DNA of 29,148 nucleotides from DASPJR01 sp035628505 (GTDB taxonomy: Bacteria; Planctomycetota; SZUA-567; H5-PLA8), in contig DASPJR010000005.1 of the NCBI GenBank assembly GCA_035628505.1, positions 1 to 29,148 of the forward strand, written 5' to 3'. The notes below the pieces were generated by a model, which searched no databases, had not been told where the DNA came from, and worked only from the letters and a program-made list of their open reading frames with translations. This document shows positions 22,369-29,148 of this stretch, piece by piece. The translations under genes and the position numbers were made by a program. Position 1 is the stretch's first letter. Each line of letters starts with the position of its first letter.

Positions 22369-22409
22369 TGACTCTGGGTATCTTGGTTCGAATCCAGGCG
22401 GGGCAACCA
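22369..22409. repeat. attR: 41-bp repeat of tRNA-Gln 3' half
   Basis: Exact copy of 6187-6227. The bases before it (CCAGACT at 22362-22368) match the tRNA anticodon stem 5' side, but the loop is one base shorter than in attL (CTTGAC against CTCTGAC), so this is not a functional tRNA. Confidence 0.93.
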
Positions 22410-22652
22410 ATTCTAAGCCAACTTCGCGTTCAAACTTCATGAAATGCTAGAGTAGCAATTCCAAAGACTCTACGTTCTCACGCGATCAAAAGTCAGGCGG
22501 GGAGCGCGGAACACCAAAATCTGATAGCCGCGCTGCCGCTTCTGGGCAATTCACTGAACCACCTGAAAGCGTGCGCAGCTTGCGCTCGTAAAATTTCAAG
22601 CGCTAATCCGGTGTATCCCTTCTTCGGATACCTGATGAGGGAACTTTATTCC
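22410..22652. other. Gene-free stretch after attR
   Basis: Before integration this would have directly followed tRNA-Gln. I find no ORF with protein-like content, no obvious promoter, and no clear terminator. From 22300 on, the only features are the arm-type sites and attR. Confidence 0.5.
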
Positions 22653-24206
22653 ATGCGAACGCTTGCTGTATTTGCCTGCCTGCTCGTCTGCTCAACTTAC
22701 GCCGCGGACCGTCCGAACATACTGATCTGTGTTGCCGATGATGCGGGATTTCAGCATTTAAGCGCGTACGGCTGTAAATGGGTGAAAACGCCGGGCTTCG
22801 ATCGCGTGGCGCGGGAGGGCTTGCTGTTTACGCGCGCGTACACGCCGAACGCCAAGTGCGCGCCGTCGCGATCGTGCATTCTCACCGGCCGCAATCCGTG
22901 GCAACTGGAGGAGGCCGCCAATCACTGGTGTCACTTTCCAGCAAAGTTCAAGACGTATCCCGAAGTGCTGAAAGAAAACGGCTGGTTTGTGGGAAAGACG
23001 GGCAAAGGCTGGGGACCGGGCATCGCCGTGGATGCACAGGGAAAACCGCGTTCGCTCACAGGCGTGGATTTCGACAGCAAGCGCACCGAGGCACCCACGC
23101 GGCAGATCGCGGCGATGGACTACGCTGAGAACTTTTCCGACTTTCTGAATGCGGCCCCAAAAGACAAGCCCTGGTACTTCTGGTACGGCTGCTACGAACC
23201 GCACCGTGGCTACGAGTTCGGATCGGGCATCGCCAAGGGCGGAAAAAAGCTCGGCGATATCGATTCTGTTCCCGCTTTCTGGCCTGACAACGAGGCCGTA
23301 CGCACAGATATGCTCGACTATGGTTTTGAAATCGAGCACTTTGACAAGCATCTGCTGCGCATGCTGCAACTGCTTGAGAAGAACGGCCAGCTCGACAACA
23401 CGCTGATCGTCGTCACCAGCGACAACGGCATGCCTTTTCCGCGCGTGAAGGGGCAGGAATATGAAATGTCGAATCATCTGCCGCTTGCGATCATGTGGAA
23501 GAACGGCATCAAGAATCCGGGCCGGAAAGTTGATGACTACGTCAGCTTCATCGACCTTGCTCCGACCTTCCTCGAGCTGGCTGGATTGAAGTGGGAGCAG
23601 ACGGGAATGCAGCCCTCGCCCGGCCGCAGCCTGCTCGATATTTTCAGCTCCGAAAAAAGCGGCCGCGTGACGGATTCACGCGACTACGTTCTGATCGGCA
23701 AGGAACGGCACGACATCGGCCGGCCCAACGATGCGGGTTATCCGATCCGCGGCATCGTCAAAGATGGCTTTATGTATCTGCACAATTTCGAAGTGGACCG
23801 CTGGCCGGGCGGAAATCCGTCCACGGGGTACCTCAATTGTGACGGCGGTCCCACGAAGACTGAAGTGTTGAAAACGCGCGGGCAGGAAAAAATCGAACGC
23901 TTCTGGCAGCTCAATTTCGGCAAGCGCCCGCAGGAAGAATTTTACGATATCAGCAAAGATGCCGACTGCGTTAACAATCTCGCCGAAGACACGCAATTCG
24001 CGGCGCGCAAGCAGGCGCTGAAGGAGCAGCTCTTTAATGAGCTGAAAGCGCAGGAAGACCCGCGCATGTTCGGCAAAGGCAGCGTCTTCGACGAATATCC
24101 TTATGCCGACAAACAGCACCGCAACTACTACGAGCGTTTCCTGAAAGGCGACAAACTCAAGGCGGGATGGATCAATCCGAGCGACATCGACAACCGCGGC
24201 GATTAG
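22653..24206 (+). CDS. Secreted sulfatase (formylglycine-dependent)
   Basis: A 517-residue protein. I start it at ATG 22653 because it begins directly with a signal peptide (MRTLAVFACLLVCSTYA-ADR) and GAGGGA lies upstream; the longer frame from 22611 adds unlikely residues. It carries the sulfatase motifs: a metal-binding Asp pair at 29-30 (VADDAGFQ), CAPSR at 69-73 (the Cys converted to formylglycine), GKTGKGWG, and the VTSDNG region with the later metal-binding residues. It is close in style to heparan N-sulfatase-like (S1_8) enzymes. Exported sulfatases are numerous in Planctomycetota, where they clean sulfate from marine polysaccharides. Confidence 0.94.
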   Translation: MRTLAVFACLLVCSTYAADRPNILICVADDAGFQHLSAYGCKWVKTPGFDRVAREGLLFTRAYTPNAKCAPSRSCILTGRNPWQLEEAANHWCHFPAKFKTYPEVLKENGWFVGKTGKGWGPGIAVDAQGKPRSLTGVDFDSKRTEAPTRQIAAMDYAENFSDFLNAAPKDKPWYFWYGCYEPHRGYEFGSGIAKGGKKLGDIDSVPAFWPDNEAVRTDMLDYGFEIEHFDKHLLRMLQLLEKNGQLDNTLIVVTSDNGMPFPRVKGQEYEMSNHLPLAIMWKNGIKNPGRKVDDYVSFIDLAPTFLELAGLKWEQTGMQPSPGRSLLDIFSSEKSGRVTDSRDYVLIGKERHDIGRPNDAGYPIRGIVKDGFMYLHNFEVDRWPGGNPSTGYLNCDGGPTKTEVLKTRGQEKIERFWQLNFGKRPQEEFYDISKDADCVNNLAEDTQFAARKQALKEQLFNELKAQEDPRMFGKGSVFDEYPYADKQHRNYYERFLKGDKLKAGWINPSDIDNRGD

Positions 24207-24210
24207 CAGG

Positions 24211-24912
24211 TTACTTCTTTGCCGGAGCGGGCGGGGGCAGCGACGCCTTTACTTGAGCCCACTTCGGATTGGCTTCGGCTTCCCAGACTTTGAGATCGTC
24301 GAACCAGGCGTTCTCGCCGCCGCTGATGAATTCGAAGCGGTCTTTATCCTGCGCCACGCCTTCGTTCTCTCCGAAGATGATGACCTTGGCTTCGGGAATC
24401 TGCAACACGGCTTCCTTGTCAAAGATTTCGACCAGCAGCGTGTACCATTTGCTGGAATCTAATTTAATTTTCTGCTCAGCCATGTTCTGACCCTTGGTCG
24501 TCGGGCCCATTCCGGACATGCGTTTGAGCGACACGCCGTTGGTATTGATCATGGCGCGGAAGATGTGTTCCTTGGCTTTGCCATTATCAAGACTCAGCCC
24601 CTGCCACTTCGAATTACCGACTTTAAAGCGGCACTGCATGATCAGATTCTTCGACGGCAGCTTTGACGACATGGCCGGATGATGCCCGTCTTCTTTCTGC
24701 TCGCTGATCTTCAGTTCGCCGTCGACGACTTCAAACTTTCCTTTGTAAATGTACCAGCCGCCGGGATTGCCCTTCGTGACCGAGGCCTGGTCTTTGAAGG
24801 ATTCTTCCTTCAGAAGTTTGCCGCGCGTAGTCATCAGTGTTGGCGGATCAGCCGTCTCAGCGGCGGAAGCAACGACCGAGACGAGCGAGGCAAGCAGAAC
24901 AAGCGCGCGCAT
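24211..24912 (-). CDS. Secreted DUF1080/LamG-like protein
   Basis: A 233-residue protein. Start chosen at ATG 24912, where a signal peptide begins (MRALVLLASLVSVVASAAETA) and AAGGAT precedes; the frame to 25047 adds no recognisable sequence. The mature part reads as a single beta-sandwich (GGWYIYKGKFEVVDGELKIS, LIMQCRFKVGNSKWQGLSLD, KWYTLLVEIFDKEAVLQIPE, NAWFDDLKVWEAE), the DUF1080 (3-keto-disaccharide hydrolase-like) or LamG shape. Convergent with the sulfatase at a 4-bp gap, so the two might act on the same polysaccharide, but that is inferred only from position. Confidence 0.8.
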   Translation of the reverse strand: MRALVLLASLVSVVASAAETADPPTLMTTRGKLLKEESFKDQASVTKGNPGGWYIYKGKFEVVDGELKISEQKEDGHHPAMSSKLPSKNLIMQCRFKVGNSKWQGLSLDNGKAKEHIFRAMINTNGVSLKRMSGMGPTTKGQNMAEQKIKLDSSKWYTLLVEIFDKEAVLQIPEAKVIIFGENEGVAQDKDRFEFISGGENAWFDDLKVWEAEANPKWAQVKASLPPPAPAKK

Positions 24913-25062
24913 GATTGGGTGATCCTTTGTAAATAGACTTTGAAATGACATACACAGCCCGATGCAGATTGGCAGCGTATTTCTGGCCGGCAGCGTTGAC
25001 CGGTTCGCGGGAAGGGTGATAGGCTTTAGTGCATGAGCCCGCCACAATGGTTATCTGGTCTT

Positions 25063-25091
25063 CTTGGCATCTTGGCGGTTCAATCAAAACC
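25063..25091. repeat. Short copy of the cttggcg repeat
   Basis: TCTTGGCGGTT at 25070-25080, followed by CAATCAAAAC, resembles the right arm of the inverted repeat at 25539-25690 (TCTTGGCGGTTTAATAAAAAC). It abuts the stop codon at 25092. Confidence 0.6.
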
Positions 25092-25370
25092 TCACATCAA
25101 CGGCTCGGCAAGCTTCAGACCTCGCGGCGCGCGCTGGTAGACCGGATTCAGGGGCGCTTTGGAGACAAACAAAGTGAGCTCATCCATGCTCGTTAGCGGC
25201 GTTTCAAGCGTTGCCGAAATGGTTACGCCATTGCGCTTGAGCACAAAGGCGCTGACGACTTCTTTGCCGAGCTGCTGAAACACAGAAAGCACCGTCGCCG
25301 GCGCTTTGACTTCGATCTGTGAGGCGAGTGCATCCTGCTTTAAAACGATCGTGATGTGTTGGCGTTCCAT
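25092..25370 (-). CDS. Small beta-grasp (ThiS/MoaD-like) protein
   Basis: Started at ATG 25370, where GAGG lies 8-11 nt upstream; the frame to 25478 adds a dubious N terminus. The 92-residue protein reads MERQHITIVLKQ, then IEVKAPATVLSVFQQLGKEV, then SAFVLKRNGVTIS and DELTLFVSKAP, the strand-helix-strand order of ThiS/MoaD sulfur carriers. It lacks the C-terminal Gly-Gly that those carriers need, ending instead in a longer tail (RAPRGLKLAEPLM), so it may be only fold-related. Confidence 0.55.
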   Translation of the reverse strand: MERQHITIVLKQDALASQIEVKAPATVLSVFQQLGKEVVSAFVLKRNGVTISATLETPLTSMDELTLFVSKAPLNPVYQRAPRGLKLAEPLM

Positions 25371-25538
25371 TTTTGGGCCTCGCGTTAAAGGCAATTCGAC
25401 TAACCAGTGCGTAGAAAAAAATCCCGCTGCGCCGCCGAAAAACTTCATTTCGATGACTCTTGGCAACGCGCATGCCACATCCGCAAATCGTTGAAGTGTG
25501 ACGGTTTAACCCGCGCAATAACGGTTGAGCCGGCCTAA

Positions 25539-25690
25539 ATTAAATTCGCCAAGGACGCCAAGGCGCCAAGAACGCCAAGTTTTTTAGATTGAGTTTCAGA
25601 GCGAGCGACGCCCAGCAAGACTCGGTCGACCTCGCTGTGCTTATAAAATGCTGTCGTTCCTGGCGCCTTGGCGTCTTGGCGGTTTAATAA
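25539..25690. repeat. Imperfect inverted repeat (CGCCAAGG family), hairpin or MITE-like
   Basis: A perfect 14-bp inverted repeat (ACGCCAAGGCGCCA at 25555-25568; complement at 25661-25674) is extended by imperfect matches on both sides to about 25540 and 25690. The left arm is itself made of tandem CGCCAAG-type units. The loop of about 90 nt has no ORF. It ends a few bp from the stop of the gene at 25694. Confidence 0.7.
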
Positions 25691-25693
25691 AAA

Positions 25694-27676
25694 CTACCAC
25701 CACGGCGGTCTGATCAGCTGCGGGCCTTCCTGAAGTTTCTGCTTTTTGGCGCGCTCGGCGCGGCGGCGCATGATCGGATCGTCGAGCGTATAGGTTACTT
25801 CGTTGTTGCCGAGCTTAAGCGTCAGCTCCAGAAGCGTGCCGTCTCCTTTAAGAAGCATGCGGCAGGGCAGAATGGCGCTCGCGCAATTGGCCACGAATAG
25901 CTGCGGCTCGTCGCGGTCGCGCGCCTGCAGGCGCTGCTTTTGACGCTCAGTCAGTGCCGGGCGCGGTTCCGGTTTGATCTCAAACATGATCACGCCGCAG
26001 CGGTTCTGGCGCACGGATAAGAGCGCGACCTTTTGAAAGACTGTTTTTTCGGCATCGTCGGTTTTGCTCATGTCCGGCAGTGGCAGGCGGCTGGCGATCG
26101 CCGCCAGGTGTTCGACGCGGTTGAAGTCGAAGAGGTATGTTCCAGTGGAGAGTTTGCGTTTCATCGTGTGCGATGTCGCGCGCTGCTTCAGGGCCTCCGA
26201 CTGCTGCGCCTTAAGTTCTTCATCACTGATCGGCACGCGAACCAGCGGGTCCTGCCACTCGCCGTCGTCTTTCACGCCGGGGCTTACGCTTTTCACGAGA
26301 ACAGGCGCCGCGGCAGTATTTGTGCCGGCCGTTTCCACGTCACGGTTCATGCGCACTTCGATGTTTCCGCCCCCGAGCGCGGCGCTGATCTTGTACGCGG
26401 CTTTGGCGTCGCCCTCGCCGAACTCATCGCCGATGGCTTCGTACGAGAGCGGCAGCCACTTTTCATCGAAGCGCGTGACCGCCGCTTCGTGCCGCGACGA
26501 GCCTTTGGTCTCGATGCTCACCGAAGCTGTCGCGACGTATGCGCCTTTGGCCTTCGCCGGATCTGAGTTCTTCGAATAGCTGAAGCGCAGGCGTCCGAGC
26601 TCGCCGTCGCGCACACGCACGGAGTAAACCAGGTCCTTGTCGAGCGGATACGGGAATGGCTTCTCGGGCAGGACTGGCGGCTGCACGCGCAGCTCGGCGA
26701 CCTGCGCCAGATTTTCGAGCGTGCCGCGCTCGGTCACCGGCGCATCGCCAGGGCCGAGGCTGGCTTCGAAGTCCTCGCGTTTCATCAGCAGGCCCGTGCG
26801 CTTGTCGAACCACATCTCCTGCCGTCCGCGAAGCACCTCGACCGATTGCGTGGAGACCGTCGTGACATCGTAGCGCGCGCATTCGTACGTGGTGTCTTTG
26901 ACGGGAATAACCTGCGTGCCGAGCGGCTTGGCGACGAGGTAGAGAATAGTCATCACTTCAGGGATGAAAATGGAGAACGTCACCGGCCGGTTAGCATTGC
27001 GGGCTTCCTCGTTATTCACGTACCACTGATGGATGAACTCCATTTCGACGGGAATGAACGTGTCACGGCTTGCGAACGGGATTTCGTGCCGGTCCACCTG
27101 CTCGCCGCCGCGGAGCACCTCCACGGTGATGCCGCTTTTCGTGCGGTGGCCGATGAAGCGCTGCGGCTGGCCGCCGCTGGTGTTGGCGATGTCATAAGCG
27201 ACGACGTGGGCGGTGGCGGGATCTAAATAAAGGTGCGAACTGGTGATCGACCGCGAGGGTTCGCCGAGATTGTCGACGAGCATCTCCGTGTCCTGATCCA
27301 GGCGCATGACGTGCTGCGGAAGCTGCATGATCTGCTGCAGATCGCTCAAGCCGGGAACTTCGGCAACCGAGACCTGGCGCGGGTTGTAGCGCACGAGCGC
27401 CTGGTAGACGCGCTCGCTTTTTCGCGTAGTCAGCACGGTGTGAACGGCCGGGTTTGCGGCGTCAATCTGACCAATATAGAGGTTTTTTGGTTCCGTGACA
27501 GCCGCCGCTGGGACCGCCGGTGTACCGCCGGTCTTCGTGTTGTTCGTTCCGAGATTTGCAGCCGTGTTCGCAGGCGGTGTCTGCACAGGTGGCGTCGCGG
27601 GCGCCGGAGCAATCAGGAACAGAATGCCGGCACACAGAAGTGCGACAACGAAGATGGCGAGCCCGACGCGTAACAT
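25694..27676 (-). CDS. Large membrane-anchored protein of unknown function
   Basis: A 660-residue protein with an N-terminal signal-anchor (MLRVGLAIFVVALLCAGILF), then a Pro/Ala/Thr-rich linker (about 24-62) that includes a degenerate copy of the GC-rich repeat, then a long beta-rich body. Segments such as HLYLDPATAHVVAYDIAN and MWFDKRTGLLMKREDFEAS resemble DUF3108-like export or outer-membrane-associated proteins, and a duplicated two-part layout is possible, but I cannot assign a family. It begins 12 bp after the stop of the ligase gene, so the two may be co-transcribed. Confidence 0.7.
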   Translation of the reverse strand: MLRVGLAIFVVALLCAGILFLIAPAPATPPVQTPPANTAANLGTNNTKTGGTPAVPAAAVTEPKNLYIGQIDAANPAVHTVLTTRKSERVYQALVRYNPRQVSVAEVPGLSDLQQIMQLPQHVMRLDQDTEMLVDNLGEPSRSITSSHLYLDPATAHVVAYDIANTSGGQPQRFIGHRTKSGITVEVLRGGEQVDRHEIPFASRDTFIPVEMEFIHQWYVNNEEARNANRPVTFSIFIPEVMTILYLVAKPLGTQVIPVKDTTYECARYDVTTVSTQSVEVLRGRQEMWFDKRTGLLMKREDFEASLGPGDAPVTERGTLENLAQVAELRVQPPVLPEKPFPYPLDKDLVYSVRVRDGELGRLRFSYSKNSDPAKAKGAYVATASVSIETKGSSRHEAAVTRFDEKWLPLSYEAIGDEFGEGDAKAAYKISAALGGGNIEVRMNRDVETAGTNTAAAPVLVKSVSPGVKDDGEWQDPLVRVPISDEELKAQQSEALKQRATSHTMKRKLSTGTYLFDFNRVEHLAAIASRLPLPDMSKTDDAEKTVFQKVALLSVRQNRCGVIMFEIKPEPRPALTERQKQRLQARDRDEPQLFVANCASAILPCRMLLKGDGTLLELTLKLGNNEVTYTLDDPIMRRRAERAKKQKLQEGPQLIRPPWW

Positions 27677-27688
27677 GAGGAGAGAAAC

Positions 27689-29148
27689 TTACTCGCCTTT
27701 CGCTTCACCTTCCAGCAGTTTCACAAGCTGCGACGCGTCGATGCACTTCACGCCGGCTTTCTCGGCCTTTTCTCGCTTGCCGCCTCCGCCTTCGCCGACG
27801 ACCAGGTAATCCAGTTTTTTCGAAACACTCTTGATCGTGCCGCCCTTTGACTTGATCAGCGCTTCGATGTCCGGTCGCGCATCGTAGTGCTTGCCTTCGA
27901 AATCGAATTCGACATGGCCCGTGAGACAGAAGCTCTCTTTGAGATGGCCGTCGACCTTCTCCGATTCTTTCAGCGTGACATGCTTGAGCAGATCGGCGAC
28001 GAGCTTGCTGCGTTGCTGCAGGCCGCTGCGGATCGTTTCGGCCATCGTTTCGGCGATGCCTTCGACTTCCATGAGTTGCTCGGCCGTAGCCTGCTGAATG
28101 GCGCTGAGCGTCCCAAAATGATTTACCAGTCGCGCCGCCACCGACGGTCCAAGACCGCGGATGCCGAGGCTGACGAGGAATGTTTCGAGCGTCTGTTCGC
28201 GCCGCGAGTTGATCGAGTTCACGATATTGCGCGCGGACGTTTCGCCCTGGCGTTCCAGTTTCTCAAGAATTTGCTCTTCGGTGAGCACATAAAAATCGAC
28301 CGGCGATTTCAGCAGGCCCACTTCAATGAGCCGCGCGATGAGCCGTTCGCCGACGCCCATCATGTACGTCACGCCACGTGAGACGTAGTACGAGAGATAA
28401 TCATGCAGCTGCGACGGGCAGCCGCCGAGATTGGGGCAGACCAGGTTCGTCTGCGTCTCGTCCCAGGTGACTTCGGAGCCGCAGGAGTCGCATTTCTTTG
28501 GCAGATCGGCTTCAGCGTCCGAGCCCGAAACTTTCTGAACAAAGTAGGGGATAACCTCGCGTTCGAGCAGAACTTTGTCGCCGACGTGAACCTTCGTCTC
28601 TTTTACTGTCTTAGCGTTATGCAGCGTGCAGAGCGTCACCGTCGCGCCGCCGAGGCTGATCGGGGCGACTTCCATCGCGGGGCTCACGCGGCCGCTTCGA
28701 GTCGTATGCCAGAGGATGCGCTTGATCGTGGTCTCACCGCGATCACGGCTGAATTTGAATGCCAGACGGTAGCGCGGGTGATGGCTGGTCGATCCAAGTT
28801 CCTGATGCAGGGCGATCCGGTTGACGGTGAAGACCACCCCGTCGATTTCGTAAGGAAGCGCTTTGCGTTCGGCTTCGATGCCTGAAACGGCGTCCTGAAC
28901 TTTATCCGGCGTCTTCACATGCATGAAGAAGGTGGTCTCGAAGCCGAGCTTCTCGAGCTGCTTAAGATTCGCGACCTCACTTTTCCCGTCGCTGCCGGGA
29001 AGTTTTCCATAACAGCCGTGAACCATGAACGCAAGCTTGCGCTGCTTTGTAATGTTTGGGTCTTTCTGCTTCAGGCTTCCCGCGCAGTAATTCCGCGGAT
29101 TGGTCGGCCGCTCCTCCTCGCGCGCTTCGCCGGCTGCCAATTGTTTTT
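27689..29148 (-). CDS. ligA: NAD-dependent DNA ligase, C-terminal two-thirds (5' end beyond window)
   Basis: The frame is open at the right edge. Counting from the first visible TTG, NPRNYCAGSLKQKD at 14-27 is the LigA 'NPRNAAAGSLRQLD' motif, YEIDGVV at 97-103 and AFKF (Lys129) follow, then the OB fold, a four-Cys zinc finger (Cys217, 220, 235, 241), helix-hairpin-helix repeats (SLGIRGLGPSVAARL, EVEGIAETMAETI) and a C-terminal BRCT domain (VDGHLKESFCLTGHVEFDF onward). The adenylated KxDG Lys lies outside the window, about 180 residues upstream. Sequence is more divergent than housekeeping LigA (for example LEREVIPYF in place of the RAGDVIP region), so a second, specialised paralogue is possible. 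Confidence 0.9.
   Translation of the reverse strand, partial: KQLAAGEAREEERPTNPRNYCAGSLKQKDPNITKQRKLAFMVHGCYGKLPGSDGKSEVANLKQLEKLGFETTFFMHVKTPDKVQDAVSGIEAERKALPYEIDGVVFTVNRIALHQELGSTSHHPRYRLAFKFSRDRGETTIKRILWHTTRSGRVSPAMEVAPISLGGATVTLCTLHNAKTVKETKVHVGDKVLLEREVIPYFVQKVSGSDAEADLPKKCDSCGSEVTWDETQTNLVCPNLGGCPSQLHDYLSYYVSRGVTYMMGVGERLIARLIEVGLLKSPVDFYVLTEEQILEKLERQGETSARNIVNSINSRREQTLETFLVSLGIRGLGPSVAARLVNHFGTLSAIQQATAEQLMEVEGIAETMAETIRSGLQQRSKLVADLLKHVTLKESEKVDGHLKESFCLTGHVEFDFEGKHYDARPDIEALIKSKGGTIKSVSKKLDYLVVGEGGGGKREKAEKAGVKCIDASQLVKLLEGEAKGE

Larger units (their letters stand above)
6187..22409. mobile_element. Integrated phage-derived element, satellite-like (about 16.2 kb)
   Basis: Evidence for integration: 41-bp direct repeats at both ends, the left within an intact tRNA-Gln; a tyrosine recombinase gene directly inside the left end; GGGTAAC arm-like repeats inside both ends; and tightly packed, mostly overlapping genes unlike the host flanks. 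Recognisable modules are integration, a divergent RHH regulatory switch, an excisionase-like protein, replication (helicase, initiator-like protein, iterons), HNH plus small terminase, and tail-type genes. I find no large terminase, portal, prohead protease or major capsid protein. It is therefore either a phage satellite or a prophage that has lost its head genes. One unit, counting a single att copy, is 16,182 bp. Confidence 0.9.

Noticed and set aside
22362..22409. Second tRNA gene at the right end
   Set aside because: It lacks the acceptor and D-arm 5' half and has a six-base anticodon loop; it is an att fragment.
27509..27525. Third full copy of the GC-rich palindrome
   Set aside because: Only the first half matches well; within coding sequence for a Pro/Ala linker, so it is listed only as a degenerate copy.

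Overview
The window reads as a chromosomal segment of a PVC-superphylum bacterium, most likely a Planctomycetota member. It has a membrane Ser/Thr kinase carrying a PA14 domain, two Gfo/Idh/MocA oxidoreductases (one with a Tat signal), a secreted formylglycine-type sulfatase next to a secreted DUF1080/LamG-like protein, and several families of short GC-rich repeats. This placement is inferred from gene content; no rRNA is present. The dominant feature is a 16.2 kb integrated, phage-derived element.

Left host flank (1-6227): leftward kinase (cut by the window edge), two leftward oxidoreductases, a gene-poor stretch with a probably frameshifted small gene, and a complete tRNA-Gln(CUG) with its own promoter.

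Element (about 6187-22409): bounded by a 41-bp direct repeat of the tRNA-Gln 3' half, with the intact tRNA at the left end. GGGTAAC repeats lie just inside both ends and look like integrase arm-type sites. The layout is integrase; a leftward membrane protein; a divergent pair of paralogous ribbon-helix-helix regulators around an 11-bp-period operator; two hypothetical proteins; an excisionase-like protein; a DnaB-type helicase and a winged-helix initiator-like protein whose gene contains three 44-bp-period iterons (candidate origin); small coupled genes; a putative virion protein; an HNH nuclease and a P27-type small terminase; a HExxH (M41-like) peptidase; a coiled-coil protein; then tail-type genes (tail-assembly chaperone-like, HK97 gp10-like, short tape-measure-like, further structural-looking proteins); and a right-end accessory block with its own promoter. 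Most genes in this run overlap or abut, so translation is probably coupled.

No large terminase, portal, capsid protease or major capsid protein is recognisable. With integration, replication and a small terminase present, the element looks like a phage satellite (PICI-like) that unusually carries tail-type genes, or else a prophage that has lost its head module. This is the main point of interest.

Right host flank (22410-29148): sulfatase convergent with a secreted DUF1080-like protein, a small beta-grasp (ThiS-like) protein, a large membrane-anchored protein of unknown function, and the C-terminal two-thirds of an NAD-dependent DNA ligase. Distinct repeats sit within about 20 bp downstream of the stop codons of four leftward host genes.
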